Below are positions 42,201 through 50,522 of a stretch of DNA of 64,000 bases, in pieces (within the stretch, counting starts at the first letter, position 1; each line of letters begins with the position of its first letter). The DNA lies in the NCBI RefSeq assembly GCF_025264685.1, contig NZ_CP073721.1, forward strand, positions 5,633,001 to 5,697,000. The letters run 5' to 3'. Under the pieces are notes generated by a model. The model saw nothing but the letters and a program-made list of their open reading frames with translations, did no database searches and had not been told where the DNA came from. The translations under genes were made by a program, and so were the position numbers. The stretch comes from Dactylosporangium roseum (GTDB taxonomy: Bacteria > Actinomycetota > Actinomycetes > Mycobacteriales > Micromonosporaceae).

Positions 42201-43956
42201 GACCGGCCAGGTGCTGGGCTCGATCGTCCAGTTCGCGATAGGTCAGTGTCCGGGTGGCGGTGATGACGGCGGGTGCGTCCGGCCGCGCCCGCACCATCCG
42301 GTCGACGCCGGCGTGCAGCAGCTCGTCGGGGAACGGAGCGGCGGTGTCGTTGACCCGTTCGCGGACGGCAAGCTGCGCCGGCGGAACGGCGACGCGGTGA
42401 TCCGTCGCGCCCGCCGCGACTCGGCGTAGCGCGTCGGCGTACGCGTCGAACATGTCGGCCAAGACCGTACCCGGGAAGATCGCGTCCACCGCGTCCCAGT
42501 TGACGATCAGCTCCCCGCCGTGGAGCAGAACCTGGTTGTCGAGATACACCTGCGGAGTCTGGGACAGGCCGTACCCGAGTTCGTAGACGATGCCGTCCAG
42601 CTCGCCGAGGTCGTCCTGCTCCTCCAGCAGGCAGGTGAAGACCACCGGCATCCACGGTTGCCGCGGCCCGCCCCGCTTGGCCAGTTCCCGCTGCACCCGG
42701 ACGCCGCTGAACGTGGCGTGGACCAGGTCCTCGTGCAGGCGGCGCTGGAACGCCCGGGCCCGGACGGGCAGGCCGGCCGCGGACCGCAGGTCGCACTCCA
42801 GCAGGATCGTGCTGGTGAAGTCGCCGATCAGCCGCGGCAGGCCGGGATGCCACCACGGCCGGTCGGCCAGGGTCACGTTCAGGCTGAAGTGCGCGGACCG
42901 GCTCCAGGCAGCCAGGACGTCGGCGAACAGGGTGCCGAGCAGGACGGCGGGAGTGACGCCGAGTTCCTCGGCGCGGGTGAACAGATCGCGGGTGGTCGCG
43001 GCGTCGAGCCGGGTGTCCCGCCGGGTGAACCGGGCCGGGCCGCCGGACGGCTCGGCGGTCACCGGGAGGTCGGGCGCGGCCGGCAGGGTCGTCAGCCGGT
43101 CGGACCAGTAGGCGCGGGCGGCCGCGTACTCCGCGCCCTGGCGGAAGCGGCCCAGGGCCAGCACGTAGTCGCGGAACGTCAGCTCGGACGCCGGCGGCGA
43201 GCCGGGCGTGCCCAGCGAGCGCCGGATCCACTCGGCGATCAGCATCCGGAGGCTGGCCGCGTCGAGGAACAGCAGGTCGACGCTGATGTGCAGGCGGAGC
43301 CGGTCGCCCGGTACGGTGGTGGCCCGCACCTCGTACAGCGGCCATCGGTGCGGGTCGAAGGCCTGGTGATCGAGTTCGGCCCGGACGGCCGCGAGCCGAG
43401 CGGCCGAGCGCGCCTCGTCGTGGTCGCCGAGGTCCTCGTGGGCGATGCGGTAGTAGGGCACCTCCGGCAGCACCCGCTGCCGGCCGCCGGGCACGATCAC
43501 CGCGCGCAGCATGTCGTTCTCGGTGATCAGCGTGTTGAACGCCTTCTCGGCGTTCTCCAGCGAGACGGCGAGCAGGTCGATCTCCAGATAGACGTGGGTC
43601 GAGCGGCCGCCGAGGTAGACGGCGTCCCGGCCGAGCAGGTAGGCCTGCTGCACGTCGGTCAGGTCGAACGGTTCGTGGCGGGCGCACGGGTCGGGCAGCA
43701 GCGCGGACTCCGGCTGCCGGCGTGCCGGTCGCGTTCGCGCCGCGCCGGCGAGCACCCGCAGGGTGCAGTCGCCGAAGAACAGGTCGAGGGGCAGGTCGAC
43801 ACCCAGCCGGGCCTGGATGCCGGACCGGAACTCGACCGCGGTCAGCGACTGCAGCATCAGCGGCTCGTCCGCGCCGCGGCCGCGTGCGTCGCCGGTGATC
43901 TCGTCCAGTAGCGCACCCAGCTCCGCGGCGAGCGCGTCGAGGTCGGCTCCGTTCAC
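39253..43956 (-). CDS. NRPS: T-Cy-A(Cys)-T-E-like
   Basis: Length is 1567 residues. T1 is 1-75 (S37 in 'MLQSLTAVEF', D of the usual DSL replaced by Q). The heterocyclization domain (about 95-515) starts 'FDLTDVQQAYLLGR' and has D-x4-D (D227, D232). The A domain is about 535-1035 ('FTSGSTGQPKG'). Specificity positions read by eye give D-L-F-N-L-S-L-I-W, one change from the Cys code. T2 carries S1081. From 1125 a terminal domain resembles epimerization domains, but HHxxxD is 'AHWLVLDYY' (W1268 where the catalytic His is expected) and the E-G-H-G-R motif is 'EGLGR'. Expected outcome: an acyl group on T1 is joined to Cys and cyclised to a thiazoline. The GTG overlaps the SDR stop. Confidence 0.9.
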   Translation of the reverse strand: MNGADLDALAAELGALLDEITGDARGRGADEPLMLQSLTAVEFRSGIQARLGVDLPLDLFFGDCTLRVLAGAARTRPARRQPESALLPDPCARHEPFDLTDVQQAYLLGRDAVYLGGRSTHVYLEIDLLAVSLENAEKAFNTLITENDMLRAVIVPGGRQRVLPEVPYYRIAHEDLGDHDEARSAARLAAVRAELDHQAFDPHRWPLYEVRATTVPGDRLRLHISVDLLFLDAASLRMLIAEWIRRSLGTPGSPPASELTFRDYVLALGRFRQGAEYAAARAYWSDRLTTLPAAPDLPVTAEPSGGPARFTRRDTRLDAATTRDLFTRAEELGVTPAVLLGTLFADVLAAWSRSAHFSLNVTLADRPWWHPGLPRLIGDFTSTILLECDLRSAAGLPVRARAFQRRLHEDLVHATFSGVRVQRELAKRGGPRQPWMPVVFTCLLEEQDDLGELDGIVYELGYGLSQTPQVYLDNQVLLHGGELIVNWDAVDAIFPGTVLADMFDAYADALRRVAAGATDHRVAVPPAQLAVRERVNDTAAPFPDELLHAGVDRMVRARPDAPAVITATRTLTYRELDDRAQHLAGQLRELGVRPNTLVGVHMHKGWEQVVAVLGVLRSGAAYLPIDTDLPELRVAQLCAAGRLSVVVTQSTVTPPDGVTALVVADEPPTDPARPVPAVATTPADLAYVIFTSGSTGQPKGVSISHRSAVNTVDDVATRWSFGPQDRILALSSLSFDLSVFDVFGVLGTGGAVVVPDPDVARDPERWLRLAREHRVTAWNSVPALLELLVEYCERFGAALPPTLRLALLSGDWIPTALPARVRAVQARPVRLISLGGATEAAIWSIWHPMDDLEPGAPSVPYGRPLRNQSWHVFDEKLQPRPDWVPGELYIGGAGVADGYWGAPETTALRFVRRPVSGERLYRTGDFGRYRPDGVIEFLGREDTQVKLGGYRIELGEIEAVLLDHPGVRAAVCVVSGDPRQLVAYAVPRPEAGGLTEDDVRGHLARRLPAYMRPAVVVLLDDLPLTRNGKVDRSRLPEPGLAGGFEPPATAAEVTLAAVWTRILGVERVGRRDDFFALGGDSLLVVRLVAKAAENGLHLKIRDCFEQHTLAAQAAAAGAVAAGDAEQAMITGRVELTPSQRWFMAQEFADPQHWNGMWPLFELDRPLRPDLLADAFRAVLRHHDNLRARYHRDGAGWHAWIDGEAAVEAAEVEVVDLSGTADADLEEHLDRLVARCHGSLDLDAGPVVRLAYVDLGPGRPSRLLVSAHWLVLDYYSSRIFYEDLRAAYFALERGDAVELPPKTVSVRAAVARLDRYARSAELAAELPFWTALARRAPAPLPVDRRRGPDVQAAARRLVQAVDGPLATLVCRDLPAAYSIEPRETLLAALSRTIYWWTGHPQTLIEVEGLGRDEVFGGLDVSRTVARFSTLVPVLLDGDGDLHDIRAQIRAVPQRGAGYGLLRYQHPDAGVRAALEMPAPELGFNYWGDVSEYFTADANPTVQAFGHHRGDRNRRPRPLDLMAMSLRGGLQLVWNYSTRLHADSTIAALAERYVAELEHLVKEVRPDHT

Positions 43957-44801
43957 CTCGGGTATCCCCCTGTGGGCGAGGCGGCGTCCGTCGCGAGCGC
44001 GATGTCGCGCAGGTAGCGATACAGACCGATCCTGCGGGCGCCCCAGGCCGCGAGACGCGGCGACACCGCGCTCACCACATCGGCGATCCGCTCCGTCGCC
44101 GGCGCCACAGTGACCTCGACCCGGTCCTTGCGGACGCAGTCCACCACCGCCTGGGCGACCCGCTCGGCGGACACCTGCCGCAGCAGCGGCGGACGGCCCG
44201 CGGACGGCCAGCGCGCGGCGATGCCGACCCTGCCGACCAGCGTGGGGTGGACCACCGACACGCCGACTCCGGTGCCTCGCAGTTCGGCCCAGAGCGACCA
44301 GGTGAAGCCGGTCAGTCCCTGCTTGGCGGCGCTGTTGACCGTCCCGTACGGGTACGGGATCCGTCCCGCCACCGAACCGATGTTGACGATGTGCCCGCGG
44401 CCCTCGGCCAGCATGCCGGGCAGCACCAACCTGGTGAGTATCTGCGCACCCAGCAGGTTGGTGAGCAGGACGTCCTTGATCTGCGCGGTCGTCAGGTCCT
44501 GGAACCGGCCGATCCGTTCGATCGCGGCGTTGTTCACCAGCAGCGCGGGCGGCCCGAGCCGGGTGCGCACCGTGTCGGCGATCCGGATCTGGTCGGCCTC
44601 GTCGCCGATGTCGGCCTGGATCACCAGCGGCGCCCGGCCGGTCGCGGCGATACGCCCCGCCGTCTGCCGGAGGCCCTCGGGATCGCGGGCGACCAGGGCC
44701 AGCCGCAGTCCCGCGGCAGCCAGGCGCTCGGCGATGATCGGGCCGATCCCACGGGACGCACCGGTCAGAATGGCGACTGAATCAGCGAAAGGAAACGACA
44801 A
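43953..44801 (-). CDS. SDR-family protein lacking the catalytic Tyr
   Basis: This 282-residue SDR is the first gene of the minus arm of the cluster. The cofactor loop 'LTGASRGIG', 'LVNNAAIERIG' and active-site Ser ('NIGSVAG', S143) are present. The Y-x3-K motif is 'VNSAAK' (N156, K160), so the general-acid Tyr is replaced by Asn. Tyr150 and Tyr152 are close by and could compensate. Alternatively the protein binds NAD(P) without classical catalysis. The start is TTG 44801 with GGGGGG before it. Confidence 0.75.
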   Translation of the reverse strand: MSFPFADSVAILTGASRGIGPIIAERLAAAGLRLALVARDPEGLRQTAGRIAATGRAPLVIQADIGDEADQIRIADTVRTRLGPPALLVNNAAIERIGRFQDLTTAQIKDVLLTNLLGAQILTRLVLPGMLAEGRGHIVNIGSVAGRIPYPYGTVNSAAKQGLTGFTWSLWAELRGTGVGVSVVHPTLVGRVGIAARWPSAGRPPLLRQVSAERVAQAVVDCVRKDRVEVTVAPATERIADVVSAVSPRLAAWGARRIGLYRYLRDIALATDAASPTGGYPR

Positions 44802-45503
44802 GGATCCCCCCGTTTCATCGGTGTGAACGACGTGACCGACGGCGGGTCAAACGTTCAGCCGATTCCCAGCAAAGAACTGTTCGCGTCAGGTCCGTGAACA
44901 ACGCGCAGGTGGACAACGCCGTCCGGACAGCATTGAATTACCGACATGCGAGGTATCGAAGTGACACTCGCGCCGGTCGATCTCGAAATGTTGGTCGATA
45001 CGGCCAATCCCGCAAGCGAACGTAGCGCATCGAGTTTCCTCGCGCAACGGCCCGAGCGCTGTGCGTGACGGCGGCGGGTCCCATGTGGAAGCGGAAACGG
45101 TCACCGATCGCCGCGGCGCCCGCCCGGCCGGGGACATGATCACGACCGCACCGGCGAGGTGAGCACGGCGGCCCGGTGCCTCCCGGAGATCGAAGCCCTT
45201 CGGTACGGAAGTTGACCGGACAATGATCGAAGATCTGTCGAGCCGCTACGAGTGTCCTACGTCACCTCCGGCCCCGAGAATGCGACGCGCGTGCAGTAGA
45301 CTCGTCGATGGCCCACTCGAGCGAGCAGTCCAATGCCAGATTTCCGAGTGAGCGCCTGATCGAGGAGCGCCATCGCCGAATGACGCTTCCGCCGGACGAT
45401 TATCAGGCTGTAAACGACTTGACACGGGGAATGCAGGCACGGTTCCGCGCGGCACATCGCTGCCGCGCCCGCGAACCGTGCATTGCGTGCGACAGGAGCT
45501 CCT
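44802..45503. promoter_or_regulatory. Divergent control region of the biosynthetic cluster
   Basis: This is a 702-base gap between the leftward SDR/NRPS1 operon and the rightward NRPS2 operon. I find no gene with a ribosome site and motif. A consensus-like -35 TTGACA sits at 45419-45424 on the plus strand without a good -10. On the minus strand TTGACC (44850 to 44845) could be a -35. The region must contain both promoters and probably regulator sites. No cluster regulator gene was seen nearby. Confidence 0.5.
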
Positions 45504-48500
45504 ATGCCTGCTGATGACGCTCGAAGCAACCAGCCAGCCGCCCCCTTGCGCGGACCGGCCGTCGAACACCGCGCGCCGCACGGGATTCCCGGCCTGTTCC
45601 GGGATGCGGCCGACCGCACGCCGGACGCGATCGCCTGCGTCGGAGCGGAGGGCGCCTGGACCTACCGAGAGCTGGAGGAGGTCTCCGACCGGCTCGCCGC
45701 CACGCTGATCCGGCGCGCCGTTCCCGCCGACCGCCCGGTCGCCGTGCTGGCGCACCGCAGCCCGTACATGGTCGCCGCGTTGCTCGGCATCCTCAAGGCG
45801 GGCCTGGCCTATCTGCCGCTGGCCACCGACGAGTCGGCCGACCGGCTGGCGCTCATCGTCGCGACCGCGCGCCCGTCCCTCGTGGTCGGCACCACCGAAC
45901 CGCTGAGCACCTGGTCCGGGCCGGCCGAGCTGGACCTGCTCGACGTCGTGCCGCTCGCCGAGGAGCTCGACGCGGCCTTCGCGCCGGCGCCGTTGCGGCC
46001 GGTGTCTCCGCGGCAGCCGATCAACATGTACTTCACCTCCGGCTCCACCGGCGTGCCCAAGGGCGTCGTGGTACCCAGCGGTGGTATCACCAACCGGCTG
46101 CTGTGGGGCCAGCGCCACTACCGGCTGGGCGCGGACGACCGGGTGTTGCAGAAGACCCCCTACACCTTCGACGTCTCCGGCTGGGAGATCTTCTGGCCGT
46201 TGATCACGGGCGCGCGGCTCGTGCTGCTCGATCCCGGCGCGCACGCCGACCCGGCCGCGATCATCAAAACGATCATCGAGTACCAGGTAACCGTCTGCCA
46301 CTTCGTGCCCTCGATGCTGGAGGAGTTCCTCCGCTGGCCGGACGCGGGCGGCTGCACCAGCCTGCGGCACGTGTTCTGTAGCGGCGAGGCGCTCTCGCCG
46401 GCACTCGCGCGCGCCTGCCTGGAGCTGCTCGACGTACGGCTGCACAACCTGTACGGCCCGACCGAGGCATCGATCGAAGTCACCTATTGGGACAGCCCGG
46501 CCGGCCGGGACGCGATCGACGACGTGCCGATCGGCCGGGCCATCGACAACTGCACGCTGCTGGTCCTCGACGACGAAGGCCGGCCTGCCGCCGAGGGAAC
46601 CGTCGGCGAGTTGCACATCGGCGGGGTCCCGCTCGCCCTGGGCTACTGCGATCGGCCCGACCTGACCGAGCGTGTCTTCGTCCCGGCGCCGGCCGGTAGT
46701 GGCCTGCACCGGGTCTATCGCACCGGCGACCTGGTGAGTGTGGTCGACGGGCAGATCCGGTTCCATGGGCGCCGCGACGAGCAGGTGAAGATTCGCGGCG
46801 TACGCGTCGAGCCGGGCGAGGTCGAGGCCGTGCTGCGCGAGCATCCCGGCGTCGCGGAGTGCGCGGTCCTCGGCGTCGGCGACCGGGCACCCCGCCTGGT
46901 CGCGTTCGTCCGCCCCGCCAGCGCCGCCGGGATCCCCGCGGACGACTGCCGCACGTACCTCGCGGACCGGCTGCCGGGTGCGTACGTGCCGGGCACCTTT
47001 GTCGTGCTCGACGTGATGCCGCTGACGGCGAGCGGCAAGCAGGACCGGGCCGCGCTGCGCCGGCAGGCCGGCGCCCTGGCCGCACCCCGGCCGGCCGGCC
47101 CGGCGGCCGGCCAGGATGCGCTGGCCCGGCTGTGGGCCGAAACGCTCGGCCTCGGCGCGGTGGACGAGGACGCCGACTTCCTGAGCCTGGGCGGGCACAG
47201 CCTCGCGGCCGTACGGCTGCGCGGTGAGTTGCTGCGCACCTACGGCCTGGACGTCGCCCTCGCCGAGCTGTTGCGCGGTGGACTCACCCTCGCGGCTCTG
47301 CGGGCCCGCGCGGGCGACGCCCGGCCCGCGCCGGTGCGACGGGTTTCCCCGCCGCGGCGTGTGGACCGCACACGCGCGCCGGTGTCGCCCGGCCAGCGCC
47401 GGCTGTGGCTCATGGAACGGCTCTATCCGCGGCTGAGCGCCTACAACGTGGTCGCGGCCCTGCGCGTCCCGGGCGGCCTCGAGGTGGATCGGCTGCGCGC
47501 GGCCCTGGCGACGGTGGTGCGCCGGCACGAGTCGTTGCGCACCCGGATCGTCGAGGGCGATTCCGGTCCGTACCAGGAGATCGTGGCCGCGGCCGGCGCG
47601 CCGCTGACCATCGGCGTCTCCGACGCCCCGCTCGACGCCGGCCGGTGCCGCGCCCTCGCCGCGGAGGCTGTGGACGAGCCGCTGCCGATCGACGAGGCGC
47701 CCCTGCTGCGCGTGCGATACACCGCCGACCCGGCGGGAGACGCCCTGCTGGTCGCCGTCCTCCACCACGTGATCGCCGATCAGCGCTCCGTCGATCTGTT
47801 CCTGGCCGATCTGGCCGCCGCCTACGACGGCCGCCTCGGCGCGGACGAGCCGCCGCAGTTCGGCGACGTCCTGACCGACCGGGCCGGCCGGACCGGCGAC
47901 CAAGCCGACGTCGGGTACTGGACCGCCCGGCTGCACGACGCCCCGCGCTCGCACGGTCTGCCCTTCCAGGGCCGCCGCCCGCTCGTCACGACGTTCGCCG
48001 GCGGCGCGGTCGACGCGGTCGTCACCGGCACCGGGGCCGCACGGCTCGACGCGGTGGCGCGGGATCTCGGCGTCACCCCGGTCGCCGTGGTGCTCGCCGC
48101 GTTCGCCACCGTGCTGACCTCGTGGAGCGGGCAGGACGACGTCGTCGTCGGCGTGCCCTGGTCCTCGCGCGACGGCGGGCCGTCCGACCAGGTGATCGGG
48201 TTCCTCGTCGACACCCTGCCGGTGCGGATCGGCGTCGCCGGCCCGGACCGGTTCCGCGAGCTGGTCCGGCAGGTGTCGGCGGCGCTGCTCGACGCCCACG
48301 CCCACGCCGGGGCCGACTTCGAGCGCATCGTGGAAGCGCTCGGGCTGACCCGCAACCTGAGCCGCAACCCGCTCTATCAGGTGTGGTTCAACGACCTCAC
48401 CCACGCCGCGCCGCCGCCATCGTTCGGCGGCGTGGCGGCCACCGAGATCGAGCCCGCCACCACCGGCTCACTGTTCGACCTCGGCCTGTACCTGCGCCGG

Positions 48501-50522
48501 TCCGCGGCCGACGGCTATCGGCTGCGCCTCGTGCACGCCGTCGACGTGTTCGACCGGGACACCGCCGGCCACCTGCTCGACCAGGTCGTGCGGCTGCTCG
48601 ACCAGGTCCCGGGCCACCTCGGCCGGGCGCCGGCCCGGTGGCCGCTGGGTGAGGAGCGGCCGCCCGCCACCTTCGTCGCGCCAGCCGGTCGGTCCACGGT
48701 GACCGAGTTGTTCGAGCGGGCCGCCGAGCGGTACGCCGCTCGCGACGCGCTGCTGCTGCCGGACGGCCGGATGACCTACCGGCAGCTATACGAGCGGGTC
48801 ACCGCGCGTGCGGGCGCCCTGCGCTCGGCCGGATGGCACGACCGTACGGTCCTGCTTCCGGGCGATCGCACCGCCGGCACTGTCGTGGAACTGCTCGCGG
48901 CCTGGCGCGCCGGCTGCGCCGTCGCGCTGATCGACGGCGATCTGCCTCCCGGCCGCCGGCAGGCCGTGCTCGCCGGCGCCGGCGCCGAGGCCGTCCTGGC
49001 TCCCGGCGCCGGAACCGGCCCGGGCACCGGTCATCCGGATCAGGCGGTGCCCGTGCTGACCGGGTCGCCGCTGTCCCGGCCCGCCGGCGACGCCCCGGTT
49101 CCCGGCTTCAGCCATGTGCTGTCCACGTCGGGCACCTCGGGAGCACCGAGCATGGTGTTCGTCGCGCCCGACGCGCTGCCGGAGGCGCTGCACCACTACC
49201 GCGACGCGTTCGGCGTCGAACCGGACGACCGCTTCCTGCTGCTGTCCGCGCCCGGCCACGACCCGGTGTTCCGTGACGTCCTGACCCCGCTCATCCACGG
49301 CGCGGCGCTCTGTGTGCCGGCCACGACCGAACCCGCGGCGACAGCTAAGCTGATCGCCCGGGCGGGCATCACGCGGCTCAACGCCACGCCGGGCGTCGCC
49401 CGCCTGCTCGCCTCCGCGGCCCGGGCCACCGGCCGGCGCTTCGACCGGCTACGCAGCATCGTGCTGTCGGGCGCCCTGCTGACCGATCCGATCGCCCGCG
49501 AGTTGCGCCGGTGCGCGCCCGCGGCGGAGATCTACCACGGTTACGGCACCACCGAGACCCCGCAGCTCAGCACGTGGCTGCGCTGGCGTGACCCGGCGGC
49601 CGACCCGGTGCGACGCCGGCGGGACCGTGCCGGGGTGCCGCTGGCCGCCACCGGCCCGTGGCGGGAGCTAGTGATCGAGGGTGCCGGTGTCGGCCAACTG
49701 GGCGAGATCGTCGTACGCGGCCGCGGCCTCGCACTGCGTACCCACCCGGACCGGCAGCCGTCACCGTTCGCACCCGATCCGCACGGGCGGCCGGGCGTCA
49801 CGTCGTACCGCACCGGCGATCTGGGCCGGTACACGCCGGACGGGCACATCGAGTTCGCCGGCCGGCTCGATCGGCAGGTGTCGGTCGCCGGCCACCGGCT
49901 CGAGCCGGCCGAGATCGAGGCCGCCCTGCTCGCCCAGGAAGGCATCGTGCAATGCCTGGTGGTCGTCGCCGACACCGGCATCACCGCGTACGTCGCGCGG
50001 TCCGGCGCCGTCCCGGTCGTCGCCGAGCAGGTCCGCGACGAGCTGCGCGCCGTCCTGCCGAGCTGGGCTGTGCCGGAGCAGATCGTCGTGCTCGACAAGC
50101 TGCCGGTGAACCAGAACGGCAAGGTGGACGTCTCGGCGGTTGCGGCCGCGCCCGCTGACACTGCCCCGGCGCCGTCCGCCGCGATCGAAGACGTCGTCCT
50201 CGCCACGCTGCGCGAGCAGCTCGGCGGTTCCGGACACCCCGACCCGGCCGTCAGCTTCTTCGAAGCCGGCCTGAACTCGCTGAGCCTGCTGAGGATGCAC
50301 GACCGGCTGCGGGTGCACGGTATCGCGGTCGAGGTCGTGGACCTGTTCCGGTTCCCCAGCCCGCGATCGCTGGCCCGGCACCTCAGCGGTGCGCCGGCTC
50401 GCAACCACGGCGGCGAGTCGTTCGCGCGCCCCGACCCCGTATCGCTTCCGGCGGTGGCCGTCGCTCGGCGTAGCGTCCGCCGCCGGCTGGACGATCAGAA
50501 GAGGAATCTCCGCAATGCGTAG
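45504..50522 (+). CDS. NRPS: A-T-C-A-T
   Basis: Length is 1672 residues. ATG 45504 has CAGGAG before it. A1 (about 25-520) has 'FTSGSTGVPKGVVV'; specificity positions read D-V-W-H-F-S-L-I-E, close to the Ser code DVWHxSL(I/V)D with Glu for Asp. T1 has S566 ('LGGHSLAAV'). The C domain (about 615-1045) has an intact 'HHVIADQ' (H754, H755, D759). A2 (about 1065-1530) is divergent: the A3 loop is 'STSGTSGAPSM' without its Lys and the substrate helix reads 'GHDPVFRD', so its substrate is unpredictable. The final T is at about 1560-1630 ('EAGLNSLSLL'). There is no C domain before A1, so this protein starts its own chain or receives its partner by docking. Confidence 0.9.
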   Translation: MPADDARSNQPAAPLRGPAVEHRAPHGIPGLFRDAADRTPDAIACVGAEGAWTYRELEEVSDRLAATLIRRAVPADRPVAVLAHRSPYMVAALLGILKAGLAYLPLATDESADRLALIVATARPSLVVGTTEPLSTWSGPAELDLLDVVPLAEELDAAFAPAPLRPVSPRQPINMYFTSGSTGVPKGVVVPSGGITNRLLWGQRHYRLGADDRVLQKTPYTFDVSGWEIFWPLITGARLVLLDPGAHADPAAIIKTIIEYQVTVCHFVPSMLEEFLRWPDAGGCTSLRHVFCSGEALSPALARACLELLDVRLHNLYGPTEASIEVTYWDSPAGRDAIDDVPIGRAIDNCTLLVLDDEGRPAAEGTVGELHIGGVPLALGYCDRPDLTERVFVPAPAGSGLHRVYRTGDLVSVVDGQIRFHGRRDEQVKIRGVRVEPGEVEAVLREHPGVAECAVLGVGDRAPRLVAFVRPASAAGIPADDCRTYLADRLPGAYVPGTFVVLDVMPLTASGKQDRAALRRQAGALAAPRPAGPAAGQDALARLWAETLGLGAVDEDADFLSLGGHSLAAVRLRGELLRTYGLDVALAELLRGGLTLAALRARAGDARPAPVRRVSPPRRVDRTRAPVSPGQRRLWLMERLYPRLSAYNVVAALRVPGGLEVDRLRAALATVVRRHESLRTRIVEGDSGPYQEIVAAAGAPLTIGVSDAPLDAGRCRALAAEAVDEPLPIDEAPLLRVRYTADPAGDALLVAVLHHVIADQRSVDLFLADLAAAYDGRLGADEPPQFGDVLTDRAGRTGDQADVGYWTARLHDAPRSHGLPFQGRRPLVTTFAGGAVDAVVTGTGAARLDAVARDLGVTPVAVVLAAFATVLTSWSGQDDVVVGVPWSSRDGGPSDQVIGFLVDTLPVRIGVAGPDRFRELVRQVSAALLDAHAHAGADFERIVEALGLTRNLSRNPLYQVWFNDLTHAAPPPSFGGVAATEIEPATTGSLFDLGLYLRRSAADGYRLRLVHAVDVFDRDTAGHLLDQVVRLLDQVPGHLGRAPARWPLGEERPPATFVAPAGRSTVTELFERAAERYAARDALLLPDGRMTYRQLYERVTARAGALRSAGWHDRTVLLPGDRTAGTVVELLAAWRAGCAVALIDGDLPPGRRQAVLAGAGAEAVLAPGAGTGPGTGHPDQAVPVLTGSPLSRPAGDAPVPGFSHVLSTSGTSGAPSMVFVAPDALPEALHHYRDAFGVEPDDRFLLLSAPGHDPVFRDVLTPLIHGAALCVPATTEPAATAKLIARAGITRLNATPGVARLLASAARATGRRFDRLRSIVLSGALLTDPIARELRRCAPAAEIYHGYGTTETPQLSTWLRWRDPAADPVRRRRDRAGVPLAATGPWRELVIEGAGVGQLGEIVVRGRGLALRTHPDRQPSPFAPDPHGRPGVTSYRTGDLGRYTPDGHIEFAGRLDRQVSVAGHRLEPAEIEAALLAQEGIVQCLVVVADTGITAYVARSGAVPVVAEQVRDELRAVLPSWAVPEQIVVLDKLPVNQNGKVDVSAVAAAPADTAPAPSAAIEDVVLATLREQLGGSGHPDPAVSFFEAGLNSLSLLRMHDRLRVHGIAVEVVDLFRFPSPRSLARHLSGAPARNHGGESFARPDPVSLPAVAVARRSVRRRLDDQKRNLRNA

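Noticed and set aside
45308..45514. A small plus-strand gene overlapping the NRPS2 start.
   Set aside because: No ribosome site, no motif, and it overlaps the well-supported NRPS2 start.
45246..48404. A very long open frame on the minus strand opposite NRPS2, and similar ones opposite NRPS1 and the PKS (for example 42520-43911 plus, 50383-52716 minus).
   Set aside because: Their translations are Arg/Pro/Gly/His-rich with no domains. They arise from the high third-position GC of the real genes.
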